A stretch of 64,000 nt of DNA from an uncultured Bacteroidota bacterium (GCA_903926385.1 CAIYIS010000045.1:237569-301568); one strand, 5' to 3'; shown: positions 24,040 through 33,878, numbered from the stretch's first letter. Notes: a model not told the origin generated them from the sequence alone. Made by a program: numbers and translations.

Positions 24040-26670
24040 ATGTACAAAAAACTATCAGCGCTAATTTGTTTTTCAATTCTTGCATTTTCATTAAAAGCTC
24101 AGGTAACACTGGGCGGTGTAGATTCCTCAGCCATAGATTTATCTTCTCCTAAAGAATACGAAATAGGAGGTATTACCATTACAGGTGCCAGCCATATGGA
24201 CCAAAATGTACTTATCCTTTTGTCAGGTTTATCGGTTGGAGATAAAGTGCAGGTACCGGGAGATAAATTTTCTTCAGCTATTGAAAATCTTTGGAAACAG
24301 GGATTGTTTGAAGACATCAACATAACCGCAAATAAAATTCAGGGAAAAAACATTTTCATCAATATAGAAGTACTCGAACGACCACGTTTGGCTAAGTTTG
24401 CCTTGAAAGGAATGACCAAGAGTGAGGCAGACGACCTTCGCGAAAAGATAAAGCTCATAAAAGGTAAAGTGGTTACCGATGGTTTAATAGCATCTACTCA
24501 GGGAACAGTGAAAGATTTCTTTAAGAATAAAGGATTCATGAATGTGAGTGTGAAAATAAAGAAAGAGAGAGATGAGAAGTTGGACAATAGTGTGGTGTTG
24601 ATGATTAATGTGGACAAAGGGAAAAAGATTCGTATCAAAGACATAAATATTACAGGGAATAACAATATTAAACTTTGGAAACTCCGTAGAAAATTTAAAG
24701 AAACCAAACGCAGACGCTGGTGGAATCCTTTCAATTCGGGAAAACTAGATGAAGATAATTACGAAAAAGACAAAAAAGCTTTAATAGCTAAGTACAACGA
24801 AAAAGGTTATCGCGATGCTCGCATTGTGCACGATTCTATTTATCAACTTAAAAAAACCAAATATAAGTTTAATCTTAAGAAAAGTTTTAACGAATTCCGA
24901 ATTGTTCATGATACGTTGGATGCTACCAAAAGAATAAGTATTGATATTGCAATAGAAGAAGGACACAAATATTATTTCCGTAATGTATCATGGATTGGGA
25001 ACAGCAAGTATGCAACCAAAGATTTAATTAATGTTTTTGGAATTAAAAAGGGGGATGTTTACGATCAGGCCAATATGGATTCGAAATTATTCAGCAATCC
25101 AAACGGAAATGATATCAGTTCTTTGTACATGGATGAGGGGTATCTTTTCTTTAACATCACTCCTGTAGAAACAATGGTTTCAGGAGATTCAATAGATTTG
25201 GAAATGCGCATATTTGAAGGGAAACAAGCCACAATCAATAAGGTAACTGTAATCGGAAACACTAAAACAAATGACCATGTTATTCTGAGAGAAATAAGGA
25301 CCAAACCAGGGCAGTTGTTCCGCAGGTCGGATATTATGCGTACACAACGAGAACTTTCTCAGCTCGGGTATTTCGACCCCGAAAAAATGAATGTGGTACC
25401 AACCCCTAACCCTGCCACTGGTACAGTAGATATTGAATACACGGTGGAAGAAAAACCGTCCGACCAAATTGAATTGTCTGGTGGGTATGGTGCTGGTCGG
25501 GTGGTTGGAACTCTCGGTGTAACTTTCAATAATTTTTCGGGTAAAAATTTCTTTAAAAAAGAATCATGGCGTCCTTTACCATCAGGTGATGGGCAGAGGT
25601 TGAGCGTGCGAGCCCAGTCAAATGGTTTGTATTATCAATCCTATAATATGTCATTCACCGAACCTTGGTTAGGTGGAAAAAAACCAAATGCATTAAGTGT
25701 TACCGCTTATTATTCGGTCCAAACAAATGGACAAACAAAAAAAGTTACAGATGACTCAGGTAACAAGGTGGCCAATCCATTGCGAGCGGATTTGAATATT
25801 ATGGGTGTCTCTGTTGGTTTGGGAAAACGTTTAAAATGGCCTGACGATTATTTTACGCTTTATCAGGAGTTGGATTATGCTTACTACACATTACATAATT
25901 TCACTTCAATTTTTACATTTAGCAATGGTTATTCAAATAACATTTATTACAAAGCGGCTCTTCAAAGAAATTCCCAATCAGGAAACCCTATCTTCCCTTC
26001 TGGAGGTTCTCAAATAGCATTGACAGGACAATGGACACCTCCATATTCTTTGTTTAATAATGTCGATTATTCAAGTCCTACTTTAACTGCTCAGGATCGA
26101 TTTAAATATGTGGAATATCAAAAATATAAATTTACAGCTCACTTTTATACTCCTATCACCAACAAACGTGGACCAGATGGAAAAGAAGCTCGAAATCTAA
26201 TTTTGCGTACCTCGTTTGGATTTGGATTCTTAGCTCCATACAATAGTGCAGTAGGTCAATCACCTTTCGAAAGATTCTATTTGGGCGGTAGCGGATTAAC
26301 AGGATATGCATTAGATGGCCGAGAGATTATTGCTTTAAGAGGATATGACGACCAATCGCTTTCTGCATCAACAGGAGCTTCCTACATTACCAAATACACT
26401 GCTGAGTTGCGTTTCCCGATTACATTAAATCCTCAGGCAACCATTTTTATGTTAGGTTTTGTTGAAGCAGGAAACTCGTGGGCAACCAAACAGGAATTTA
26501 ATCCTTTTCAGGTTTATCGTTCTACAGGTTTGGGAATACGGGTATTTTTGCCAATGTTTGGATTGCTAGGATTTGATTATGGATGGCGTCTTGATGATGT
26601 TCCAAGCAATTTAGGAATGCAAAAAGGACAATTTCACTTTACAATTGGGGCGGCAATTGGAGAGTTGTAA
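24040..26670 (+). CDS. bamA: Outer-membrane assembly factor BamA
   Basis: 876 residues with a Sec signal peptide (cut near LKAQ). Five POTRA-like repeats occupy about residues 40-470 (for example IGGITITGASHMDQNVLILLSGL near 41 and KVTVIGNTKTNDHVILREIRT near 400, each shown in the sequence as a beta-alpha-alpha-beta-beta unit). The C-terminal Omp85 barrel carries YLGGSGLTGY and RGYDDQ and ends in a strand of FHFTIGAAIGEL type. It inserts beta-barrel proteins into the outer membrane. POTRA 3 has an unusually basic insert (KRRRWWNPFNSGK near residue 225), common in this phylum. Confidence 0.96.
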   Translation: MYKKLSALICFSILAFSLKAQVTLGGVDSSAIDLSSPKEYEIGGITITGASHMDQNVLILLSGLSVGDKVQVPGDKFSSAIENLWKQGLFEDINITANKIQGKNIFINIEVLERPRLAKFALKGMTKSEADDLREKIKLIKGKVVTDGLIASTQGTVKDFFKNKGFMNVSVKIKKERDEKLDNSVVLMINVDKGKKIRIKDINITGNNNIKLWKLRRKFKETKRRRWWNPFNSGKLDEDNYEKDKKALIAKYNEKGYRDARIVHDSIYQLKKTKYKFNLKKSFNEFRIVHDTLDATKRISIDIAIEEGHKYYFRNVSWIGNSKYATKDLINVFGIKKGDVYDQANMDSKLFSNPNGNDISSLYMDEGYLFFNITPVETMVSGDSIDLEMRIFEGKQATINKVTVIGNTKTNDHVILREIRTKPGQLFRRSDIMRTQRELSQLGYFDPEKMNVVPTPNPATGTVDIEYTVEEKPSDQIELSGGYGAGRVVGTLGVTFNNFSGKNFFKKESWRPLPSGDGQRLSVRAQSNGLYYQSYNMSFTEPWLGGKKPNALSVTAYYSVQTNGQTKKVTDDSGNKVANPLRADLNIMGVSVGLGKRLKWPDDYFTLYQELDYAYYTLHNFTSIFTFSNGYSNNIYYKAALQRNSQSGNPIFPSGGSQIALTGQWTPPYSLFNNVDYSSPTLTAQDRFKYVEYQKYKFTAHFYTPITNKRGPDGKEARNLILRTSFGFGFLAPYNSAVGQSPFERFYLGGSGLTGYALDGREIIALRGYDDQSLSASTGASYITKYTAELRFPITLNPQATIFMLGFVEAGNSWATKQEFNPFQVYRSTGLGIRVFLPMFGLLGFDYGWRLDDVPSNLGMQKGQFHFTIGAAIGEL

Positions 26671-26728
26671 TAAATTATTAATTTCGCACCGTTTTAACAC
26701 AGATTACAAAAATTTAAAATAGATAAAA

Positions 26729-27346
26729 ATGAAAAAAATAGTAGTAATTGTAAGTGTTTTACTTGCCACAGGTACAGCAGCACTTGCTCAAAAAATTGCA
26801 TATATCGATTCTGAATATATTTTGGGACAAATTCCGGAGTACAAAGCAGCACAGTCCGAAATTGACAAAACCTCGGTTGGCTGGCAAAAAGAAGTGGAAG
26901 CTAAATATACTGAAATCGACAAAATGTATAAAGCTTATCAGGCAGAACAGATCTTACTGACAGATGATATGAAAAAGAAACGTGAAGCTGACATTGTTGC
27001 CAAAGAAAAAGATGCCAAAGACTTGCAAAAACAACATTTTGGTGTTGACGGTGAGTTATTCAAAAAGCGTCAGGAATTAGTTAAACCGATTCAGGATAAA
27101 ATTTATAACGCTGTTAAAGCTCTTGCTGAAAAAGGAGGATATTCTATTATTTTCGATAAATCCAGCGACCTTACTATGCTTTACACAAGCCCTAAACTTG
27201 ATAAATCAGATGAGGTGCTTACTCAATTAGGTTACAAAGGAGGCAAAGCAGGTAGCGGAACTAAAGGAGGTTCAGGAGGAGGAACAGCAGTGCCTCCTAA
27301 ACCAAATGAAAATACAAGTCCGGAGCCGGTAAGAGAAAAAAAATAA
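26729..27346 (+). CDS. Skp/OmpH-family periplasmic chaperone (first)
   Basis: 205 residues with a Sec signal peptide (cleaved near ALAQ). IAYIDSEYILGQIPEYKAAQSEI begins the mature chain and is followed by a long charged coiled coil (about 45-135), then IYNAVKALAEKGGYSIIFDKSS. This is the Skp/OmpH layout: a trimeric chaperone that holds unfolded outer-membrane proteins for BamA. It has a Gly- and Pro-rich tail of 40 residues lacking in Skp. Directly downstream of bamA. Confidence 0.94.
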   Translation: MKKIVVIVSVLLATGTAALAQKIAYIDSEYILGQIPEYKAAQSEIDKTSVGWQKEVEAKYTEIDKMYKAYQAEQILLTDDMKKKREADIVAKEKDAKDLQKQHFGVDGELFKKRQELVKPIQDKIYNAVKALAEKGGYSIIFDKSSDLTMLYTSPKLDKSDEVLTQLGYKGGKAGSGTKGGSGGGTAVPPKPNENTSPEPVREKK

Positions 27347-27390
27347 TAAACAAGTCAAATAATTAAAAACAAAAAACAAAAACAAAAAAC

Positions 27391-27963
27391 ATGAAGAAAA
27401 TCGTTAAAATTGCATTAGTAGGTGTTGCCGTTATCCTAAGTTCATTTACCGCTTCTGCACAAAAAATCGCTCATATTAATTTGGATTCATTAATCAGTAT
27501 CATGCCGGAGTCTAAAACAGCACAACAAGCTGTTCAGGATTATGCAAAACAATTGGAAGAGCAAGTTACTGCAATGCAAGCAGAGTTAAAAACAAAGTAT
27601 GATGACTATCAAGCTAAAATGAAAGATATGCCGGAAGTAGTGCGTGCTTCGAAGGAAAAAGAATTAAACGATTTGAATCAACGCCTTCAAGATTTCCAAC
27701 AACAAGCTCAAGGAGATTATCAAAAGAAAAGTGCTGAACTTTCTAAACCTGTTTATGAGAAGGCAAAAAAAGCTGTTGATGCAGTTGCTAAAGAAAACGG
27801 ATTTAAATATGTGTTAGACACAAGTACCGGTTTGGTAATTTATAACGAACCTGCTGATGATATCATTGGATTAGTGATTAAAAAACTTGGAATCACTCCT
27901 GGAGCAACTCCGGTAGCTCCTATAGCTCCAAAAGGCGGAACACCTCCTCCAACAAAAAAATAA
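27391..27963 (+). CDS. Skp/OmpH-family periplasmic chaperone (second)
   Basis: 190 residues, paralogous to the preceding protein: signal peptide cut near ASAQ, KIAHINLDSLISIMPESKTAQQ, coiled coil at about 50-120, and the closing AVAKENGFKYVLDTS segment. A short Pro-rich tail follows. Tandem skp copies after bamA are usual in Bacteroidota. A strong terminator follows, ending the uppS-bamA-skp-skp transcript. Confidence 0.94.
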   Translation: MKKIVKIALVGVAVILSSFTASAQKIAHINLDSLISIMPESKTAQQAVQDYAKQLEEQVTAMQAELKTKYDDYQAKMKDMPEVVRASKEKELNDLNQRLQDFQQQAQGDYQKKSAELSKPVYEKAKKAVDAVAKENGFKYVLDTSTGLVIYNEPADDIIGLVIKKLGITPGATPVAPIAPKGGTPPPTKK

Positions 27964-27981
27964 TTTTCTTTTTGTCAGTTA

Positions 27982-28020
27982 ATAAAAGTCCTGTTTTTAG
28001 TATTAAAACAGGACTTTTAT
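27982..28020 (+). terminator. Rho-independent terminator after skp
   Basis: Perfect 16-bp stem ATAAAAGTCCTGTTTT / AAAACAGGACTTTTAT around a 7-nt loop. Confidence 0.9.
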
Positions 28021-28046
28021 TTTCTACTTAAAATTAATAGAAAGTA

Positions 28047-28877
28047 ATGCCAGATTTAACAAAGAACCCCATTGGAATATTTGATTCGGGCTATGGTGGA
28101 CTAACCGTATTAAAGGCAATTGCAGAAGAATTGCCAGGTTACGATTATCTATACCTGGGAGACAATGCCCGTGCACCTTACGGTAATCGGTCGTTTGAAA
28201 CTGTTTATGAATACACACTTGAATGTGTTCAGCAACTCTTTTCAATGGGTTGCGAACTGGTTATCTTGGCCTGCAATACAGCTTCAGCAAAAGCATTACG
28301 AAATATCCAACAAAAAGATTTGCCCCTCATTGCTCCTCACAAAAGAGTTTTAGGGGTTATTCGGCCAACAACAGAGATTGTAGGTAAATACAGTAAAACC
28401 GGACATGTTGGAGTGTTGGGAACCACCGGAACCATTACATCTAATTCTTACCCTATCGAAATAGCAAAGTTGTTTCCTCAGTTAACCGTACATCAGGAAG
28501 CTTGCCCTATGTGGGTTCCGCTGGTAGAAAATTACGAAATGGCTACAGCAGGTGCTGATTATTTTGTAGAAAAAAATTTGAATTCACTTTTGACAAAAGA
28601 CAAAAATATTGATACTATCATTTTAGGATGTACTCATTACCCCTTGCTAATTCAAAACATCAAAAAGTTTTTACCCGAGGGAATCACCTTGCTTTCGCAG
28701 GGAGATATTGTGGCCCACAGCCTGACTGATTATTTAAAACGACACCCCGAAATGGAACAAAAATGTAGTAAGGGAGGCAAATTTCAATTTTTCACAACCG
28801 ATTCGACAGAGAATTTTGATGCTGCAGCTTCTCTTTTTTTCGGTGCTGAAGTAAAATCAAAACACCTGGCATTGTAA
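28047..28877 (+). CDS. murI: Glutamate racemase
   Basis: 276 residues. The two catalytic cysteines are in VILACNTASA (Cys76) and ILGCTHYPLL (about residue 197), and GIFDSGYGGLTVLKAI opens the chain. It supplies D-glutamate for peptidoglycan. It follows the outer-membrane operon but behind a terminator; its 3' end is only 2 bp from the convergent carbonic anhydrase gene, leaving no room for a separate terminator. Confidence 0.96.
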   Translation: MPDLTKNPIGIFDSGYGGLTVLKAIAEELPGYDYLYLGDNARAPYGNRSFETVYEYTLECVQQLFSMGCELVILACNTASAKALRNIQQKDLPLIAPHKRVLGVIRPTTEIVGKYSKTGHVGVLGTTGTITSNSYPIEIAKLFPQLTVHQEACPMWVPLVENYEMATAGADYFVEKNLNSLLTKDKNIDTIILGCTHYPLLIQNIKKFLPEGITLLSQGDIVAHSLTDYLKRHPEMEQKCSKGGKFQFFTTDSTENFDAAASLFFGAEVKSKHLAL

Positions 28878-28879
28878 AA

Positions 28880-29401
28880 TCACTCTTCTTCTTTAAACCA
28901 GCTGCTATACATTATATAATTATCTGCAATTCGGTTTATCTCTCCTTTTATTAATTCCTGATTTATGTCTTTTACTTTCTTTGCGGGCACACCTGCATAA
29001 ATTACTCCCGACTCCACCTTAGTATTTTCCAACACCACTGCACCTGCGGCAATGATGGTATTACTACCAATCTCGCAATTGTCCATAATAATTGCTCCCA
29101 TTCCCACAAGTACATTATCATGAATGGTGCAGCCGTGAACTAATGCATTATGCCCGATAGAAACATTATTACCAATCATTGTTTTTGTTTTCTGATAAGT
29201 GCAATGTATCACTGCTCCGTCCTGTACATTGACCTTATTACCCATTCGAATGGAATTAACATCACCTCTAACCACTGCATTGAACCATATACTGCAATTA
29301 TCGCCCATCACCACATCGCCCACTACTGTGGCGTTTTCTGAAAGATAACAATCATTGCCGAATTCCGGGTGTATTCCTTTTACTGGTTTTATTAGCGCCA
29401 T
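28880..29401 (-). CDS. Gamma-class carbonic anhydrase-like hexapeptide-repeat protein
   Basis: 173 residues with left-handed beta-helix hexapeptide repeats (VVGDVVMGDNCSIWFNAVVRGDVNSIRMG, in part, then QDGAVIHCT, IGHNALVHGCTI). Three His likely bind zinc or iron (in VIHC, IGHN and VHGC). This is the YrdA/PaaY/gamma-CA group; many members are weak carbonic anhydrases, others uncharacterised. Starts at the ATG complementary to 29399-29401; a DUF493 gene lies just upstream on the same strand. Confidence 0.9.
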   Translation of the reverse strand: MALIKPVKGIHPEFGNDCYLSENATVVGDVVMGDNCSIWFNAVVRGDVNSIRMGNKVNVQDGAVIHCTYQKTKTMIGNNVSIGHNALVHGCTIHDNVLVGMGAIIMDNCEIGSNTIIAAGAVVLENTKVESGVIYAGVPAKKVKDINQELIKGEINRIADNYIMYSSWFKEEE

Positions 29402-29417
29402 ACTGATAATTTTAATA

Positions 29418-29693
29418 TTAAAACGACATCAAACCTTCGATGCCGTCCATTTCTTTGTACTTATTAATAATAGACTCCGCATCCAGCATTACTTCTGTAA
29501 TGGTAATACTGATGTATCGTCCGTTGAATGATTGTTTTTGAGTAATAACAGCCTCGTCCGAAAACTTAGACTGTACCAATGCAATTTGCTTATTGGCGGC
29601 AGGGATGATAAACTTGAACATATATAATCGGGGCCAGGTGCCTTCCTTGTTCAGGGAATCGCGTAACTTTTCTACAGAGTCATTGTTTATCAT
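29418..29693 (-). CDS. DUF493 family protein (YbeD-like)
   Basis: 91 residues, soluble, single ACT-like alpha/beta domain: WPRLYMFKFIIPA, GRYISITITEVM and a last helix DAESIINKYKEMDGIEGLM. Matches the DUF493/YbeD fold. Function unknown; the fold suggests a small regulatory or ligand-binding role. It is 16 bp upstream of the gamma-carbonic anhydrase gene and probably cotranscribed. Confidence 0.88.
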   Translation of the reverse strand: MINNDSVEKLRDSLNKEGTWPRLYMFKFIIPAANKQIALVQSKFSDEAVITQKQSFNGRYISITITEVMLDAESIINKYKEMDGIEGLMSF

Positions 29694-29747
29694 AAAGTAT
29701 GTACCGGAAGTGAAATCAGGTCGAAAAGAGTATTATGGAATAAAGGA

Positions 29748-30293
29748 TTAAGGTATGGTTATATCGTCAGTGGTCACCTCATTGCTTTGGTGCCCCTCTC
29801 TGTCGCGCAAAGTAATTCTATACCTGATTCGAGTATGACCGGGCACAAAATAAGGAGCTGACCTGAATTTAGCCCTTATCTCTCCCTCTATGGCTTTATA
29901 TTGCCCCTCCGGAGTAATATCTGGAACACGGTATGTAAAAAGTAATGGTTGCCAGCCCGGGTTACCCTGAGTGACATCCCAGGAAACAAATATGCCTGTA
30001 GGATGACCATAATTAGGATTTCCCGGATCCTGATTAATACTGTCGTACATGTATTCCATAATAAAATCCGGAGCAGATGTCTGGTCGCCCGAAACAATGC
30101 CTATATCTCCGTCACCGTCTTTAAATTTAATTATACAATCTGCCGAGTCCCAAACACCGGGTGTAGACTGATATTTTACAAACTCCTTAAATTCTATGGA
30201 TGGTTCGACAGGGAATAATTTCTTTTTCACACACGATAAAAATGTAGTGCAAATCATAACCGATAGGAATAAAAATAAAATAATCCGCTTCAT
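29748..30293 (-). CDS. Lipoprotein of unknown function
   Basis: Read from the ATG at 30291-30293 (181 residues): MKRIILFLFLSVMICTTFLSC gives a signal with the lipobox FLSC. A longer frame adds 53 residues but would put the lipobox inside the protein. The mature part has EFKEFVKYQSTP, a DGDGDIGIVSGD motif resembling a calcium-type loop, and a C-terminal Ig-like segment (RIRYRITLRDREGHQSNEVTTDDI). Similar short Ig-like lipoproteins are common in Bacteroidota; no function known. Confidence 0.75.
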   Translation of the reverse strand: MKRIILFLFLSVMICTTFLSCVKKKLFPVEPSIEFKEFVKYQSTPGVWDSADCIIKFKDGDGDIGIVSGDQTSAPDFIMEYMYDSINQDPGNPNYGHPTGIFVSWDVTQGNPGWQPLLFTYRVPDITPEGQYKAIEGEIRAKFRSAPYFVPGHTRIRYRITLRDREGHQSNEVTTDDITIP

Positions 30294-30367
30294 TACTTGA
30301 AATTGGAATATAAAGGTAGCAATTATTTTTTCAACCAAATAAAATAATTTTGATATAAGTTTTTTAT

Positions 30368-30375
30368 TAGGTTTG
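30368..30375 (+). promoter_or_regulatory. Candidate -7 promoter element (TAGGTTTG)
   Basis: TAGGTTTG fits TAnnTTTG, 54 bp before the LuxE-like ATG; a second match TAATTTTG lies at 30345-30352. This interval is shared with the divergent lipoprotein gene. Confidence 0.45.
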
Positions 30376-30429
30376 TAAAACCAAATGAGTAATATAAAAA
30401 GCGAAGCAGAACTAATTGAGACTTTTTGA

Positions 30430-31422
30430 ATGAAACCCAATATCGACAGCATTTTCTGTATTAGCTCTGCGGATGAATTTCAAAAAGCGGCAATAGACAT
30501 TTTTCGGTTTCAGGCGAAAGAGAATGAAATTTACCATCGTTTTATAACCTCCTTGAAAATAAAGACAGAGCAGGTAAACACCGTGCAGCAGATACCGTTT
30601 CTACCCATCGAATTTTTCAAAAACCATACTGTTGTTTCCGAAAAAAATAATGTGAATGCTCACACCACCGTATTTTCGAGCAGTGGCACAACTGGCATGA
30701 ATCAAAGCAAACATTTTGTTACAGATGTTTCTGTATACGAAAAAAGTTATTTAAAAGCATTCGAACAGTTTTATGGAAACATAGAAGATTACTGCATTTT
30801 GGCATTGCTGCCATCGTATCTCGAACGTCAAGGTTCATCGTTAATTCACATGGCAGCCGACCTCATCGAAAAAAGTAAGCGCCCCGAAAGTGGCTTTTAC
30901 CTTAGTAATTATGACGAATTGATTTCGAAACTAAATCAACTTGAAGAGCAAAAACAGAAAACACTTTTAATTGGTGTAACCTATGCTTTGCTCGATTTAA
31001 TTGAGAAAAACAGATTTAAGCTGAACCATACTTTTGTTATGGAAACCGGAGGAATGAAAGGCAAACGAAGAGAAATGGTAAGAGAAGAATTGCACCAAAT
31101 GCTCTGCAATGGTTTTGGAGTATCCTGCATTCACAGCGAGTATGGAATGACAGAATTATTGTCTCAAGCTTACTCTAACGGAAACGGAATATTTTATTGC
31201 CCGCCCTGGATGCGAGTAATGATACGAGATACCAACGACCCCTTTGCTTATTTACCAATAAATAAAACAGGAGGAATCAATGTTATTGACCTGGCCAATA
31301 TCAATTCGTGTTCGTTTATTGCCACTCAAGATTTAGGTAGATTGTATGCTAACGATTCATTCGAAGTGCTCGGACGATTTGACAACAGCGATATTAGAGG
31401 ATGCAACCTAATGATTGAATAA
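30430..31422 (+). CDS. LuxE-like acyl-protein synthetase/acyltransferase family protein
   Basis: 330 residues. VFSSSGTTGMNQSKHFV near residue 80 is the adenylate-forming P-loop-like motif, with IHSEYGMTELLSQAYSNGNGIF near 245 as the second signature and a C-terminal DLGRLY...LGRFDNSDIRGCNL block. This is the LuxE (PF04443) branch of the ANL superfamily, shorter than full acyl-CoA synthetases. In LuxE the product is an acyl-thioester enzyme; the substrate here is unknown. The last gene on this strand before tyrS, which converges on it. Confidence 0.82.
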   Translation: MKPNIDSIFCISSADEFQKAAIDIFRFQAKENEIYHRFITSLKIKTEQVNTVQQIPFLPIEFFKNHTVVSEKNNVNAHTTVFSSSGTTGMNQSKHFVTDVSVYEKSYLKAFEQFYGNIEDYCILALLPSYLERQGSSLIHMAADLIEKSKRPESGFYLSNYDELISKLNQLEEQKQKTLLIGVTYALLDLIEKNRFKLNHTFVMETGGMKGKRREMVREELHQMLCNGFGVSCIHSEYGMTELLSQAYSNGNGIFYCPPWMRVMIRDTNDPFAYLPINKTGGINVIDLANINSCSFIATQDLGRLYANDSFEVLGRFDNSDIRGCNLMIE

Positions 31423-31432
31423 TCTATAACTA

Positions 31433-32716
31433 CTAACCTACTTTAATTACGTAATAGTTTTTCTTGCCTTTCTGAACAAGCATGTATTTATTATTAATCA
31501 GCTGTTCGGCATTAACACTCATTTCGGCATTCTCCACTTTTGTTTTGTTTACCGAAACTCCTCCTCCCTGAATCATTTTGCGGGCTTCGCCTTTAGATGG
31601 AAATATTTTAGTTTTCTCTGTAATCAGCTCTACAATATTAATCCCCGCTTCCACCTCTTGACCGGACACGGCAAACTGCTCCACTCCTTCGAACACAGAT
31701 AAAAAATCTTCTTCCGAAAGTTTTTGCAACCCTTCGGCAGTGCCTTTGCCAAACAGAATTTCCGAGGCTTCCACAGCAGCGTTAAAATCGGCTTCGGAGT
31801 GAACACGTATGGTGATATCTTTAGCCAGCGCCTTTTGCAGAGTGCGCAAATGTGGGGCTGCAGCATGTGCCGTTTCGAGCGATTCTATTTCTTCTTTGGT
31901 AAATAAAGTAAAAATGCGGATATATGTTTTGGTATCTTCATCGCTTGCATTGAGCCAAAATTGATAAAATTTATATGGCGAAGTTTTAGCTTTATCCAGC
32001 CATATATTACCACTTTCGGTTTTACCAAACTTGGTACCATCTGCTTTTTTTATCAAAGGTGTGGTTAATGCAAAAGCCTCTCCACCCGATTTACGCCTGA
32101 TGAGTTCGGTGCCTGTAACAATGTTTCCCCATTGGTCAGAACCGCCCATCTGTAGTTGAATATTTTTATTTTTCCATAAATGATAAAAGTCGTAACCCTG
32201 CACCAGCTGATAACTAAACTCAGTAAAACTCATTCCGTTTTCCATTCTGTTTTTTACCGAATCTTTGGCCATCATATAATTTATACTGATGTGTTTTCCG
32301 ACATCGCGAATAAATTCTAAAAAGCTGAAACCTTTAAACCAGTCGTAATTATTAACTATTTCGGCCGAGTTGGGCCCGCAATTAAAATCCAGAAACTTTT
32401 CTAATTGTTTTTTCTGACAAGCCACATTGTGATTTAAAGTAGCTTCGTCAAGCAAATTTCGTTCGGCCGATTTGCCCGAAGGGTCGCCAACCATACCAGT
32501 GGCACCGCCCACCAAAGCTATAGGTTTATGACCTGCCTGCTGAAAATGCAGCAACAACATTACCGGAACCATATTGCCTATGCCCAGCGAATCGGCTGTA
32601 GGGTCGAAACCAATATAACCCGCCACCATTTGCTTGTTCAATAGTTCTTCGGTTCCGGGCATTATGTCTTGTATCATGCCCCTCCATCTCAATTCGTCAA
32701 CAAACTTTTTTTCCAT
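31433..32716 (-). CDS. tyrS: Tyrosyl-tRNA synthetase
   Basis: 427 residues from the ATG complementary to 32714-32716. A longer frame (start at 32737) is rejected since its start lies inside the -7 promoter element. [17 protein letters not shown] replaces the HIGH motif, [14 protein letters not shown] binds tyrosine, and KFGKTESG is the KMSKS variant. A C-terminal S4 RNA-binding domain begins near residue 365 ([24 protein letters not shown]). Cytosolic, essential. Confidence 0.97.
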   Translation of the reverse strand: MEKKFVDELRWRGMIQDIMPGTEELLNKQMVAGYIGFDPTADSLGIGNMVPVMLLLHFQQAGHKPIALVGGATGMVGDPSGKSAERNLLDEATLNHNVACQKKQLEKFLDFNCGPNSAEIVNNYDWFKGFSFLEFIRDVGKHISINYMMAKDSVKNRMENGMSFTEFSYQLVQGYDFYHLWKNKNIQLQMGGSDQWGNIVTGTELIRRKSGGEAFALTTPLIKKADGTKFGKTESGNIWLDKAKTSPYKFYQFWLNASDEDTKTYIRIFTLFTKEEIESLETAHAAAPHLRTLQKALAKDITIRVHSEADFNAAVEASEILFGKGTAEGLQKLSEEDFLSVFEGVEQFAVSGQEVEAGINIVELITEKTKIFPSKGEARKMIQGGGVSVNKTKVENAEMSVNAEQLINNKYMLVQKGKKNYYVIKVG

Positions 32717-32734
32717 ATCTTTTTTTTCGAGGTG

Positions 32735-32742
32735 CAAATGTA
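32735..32742 (-). promoter_or_regulatory. Candidate -7 promoter element of tyrS (TACATTTG)
   Basis: TACATTTG on the minus strand matches TAnnTTTG and ends 19 bp before the chosen tyrS start. Confidence 0.55.
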
Positions 32743-32901
32743 GGAAATGTATGCGTTAATTTCTAAAACCAATTCATTATAGGATTTGAAATTGCACTAA
32801 CATATAGACTGCTTATGCTAGTTTATAAAGAAAGATGGCAATTTTTCACCCTATTCCCATGCCCTTATTAAACAAGTCCTGCACACACTCAAACTTATTC
32901 G

Positions 32902-32909
32902 TAATTTTG
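32902..32909 (+). promoter_or_regulatory. Candidate -7 promoter element (TAATTTTG)
   Basis: TAATTTTG lies 16 bp before the ATG of the dioxygenase gene, fitting a short leader. Confidence 0.55.
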
Positions 32910-32925
32910 CACCTATCTTAAAAGC

Positions 32926-33810
32926 ATGGATAGAAAATCTTTTTTAAAAACCTTATCATTATTACCTTTATCAGCATCAGCTATGAAATTAAACGAACTG
33001 AGTACTATGGCTAGTAACTTTGCCACCACCGAAAAAATGCCTGTAATTTTTGTAGGACACGGAAGCCCTATGAATGCCATTGAGGACAATGAGTTTTCGA
33101 AGGGCTGGAAAGCGGCAGGAGCAGCCATCACAAAACCCAATGCGGTATTGTGCATTTCGGCTCACTGGGAAACCAAAGGTACATGGGTTACGGCTATGCA
33201 AAAGCCACAAACCATTCACGACTTTGGTGGTTTTCCTCAAGCTTTGTTTGATGTGCAATATCCTGCTCAGGGAAATCCGCTGCTTGCAGGCGAAATAAAA
33301 ACAAGCATCAAGCAAACGGAAGTGGGCTTGGACAATAAATGGGGCCTCGACCACGGATGCTGGAGTATTTTAAATCAGATGTTCCCCGAAGCCAATATAC
33401 CGGTGTTGCAGTTAAGTTTGGATTATACCAAACCAGCACAATATCATTACGATTTGGCAGCTGAGTTGATGTGGTTGCGAAGCAAAGGTGTGTTGATAAT
33501 GGGGAGTGGTAATTTGGTTCACAACCTGGGTATGGTGGCCTGGGATAAACTAAATGTTTCGGGATTTGGCTATGAGTGGGCAATGGAAGCAAACGAAAAG
33601 ATGAAAAAGTATATACTTGGTGGCGAACACAAGTTGCTTATTGATTATAAATCTCAGGGAAAAGCATGGGATATGGCTATTCCCACTCCCGAACATTATT
33701 TGCCTTTGCTTTATGTTTTGGCATTAAAAAAAGAGAAAGAAACGGTGAGCTTATTTAATGATAAAGCTGTGGCGGGTTCGCTTACCATGACTTCGGTAAA
33801 GATAGGTTAA
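32926..33810 (+). CDS. ygiD: DODA-type extradiol dioxygenase (YgiD-like) with N-terminal extension
   Basis: 294 residues. From residue 38 it follows the class III extradiol dioxygenase/YgiD family: PVIFVGHGSPMNA and CISAHWETKGTW supply metal-binding histidines, with a later GSGNLVHNLGMV. Family members open catechol rings such as 4,5-DOPA. The first 37 residues are extra: DRKSFLK followed by a hydrophobic run LSLLPLSASA resembles a Tat signal with RK in place of RR, so the protein may be exported or the motif may be vestigial. A bidirectional terminator follows. Confidence 0.87.
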   Translation: MDRKSFLKTLSLLPLSASAMKLNELSTMASNFATTEKMPVIFVGHGSPMNAIEDNEFSKGWKAAGAAITKPNAVLCISAHWETKGTWVTAMQKPQTIHDFGGFPQALFDVQYPAQGNPLLAGEIKTSIKQTEVGLDNKWGLDHGCWSILNQMFPEANIPVLQLSLDYTKPAQYHYDLAAELMWLRSKGVLIMGSGNLVHNLGMVAWDKLNVSGFGYEWAMEANEKMKKYILGGEHKLLIDYKSQGKAWDMAIPTPEHYLPLLYVLALKKEKETVSLFNDKAVAGSLTMTSVKIG

Positions 33811-33828
33811 TACCACAATCTAATGTTT

Positions 33829-33868
33829 AAAAAAAAGCGTCCTGCAAAGTTGCGGGACGCTTTTTTTT
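33829..33868. terminator. Bidirectional terminator
   Basis: AAAAAAAAGCGTCC and GGACGCTTTTTTTT flank TGCAAAGTTGCG, so it can end transcripts of both the dioxygenase (plus) and the PKD protein (minus). Confidence 0.9.
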
Positions 33869-33878
33869 AAACAAACAA

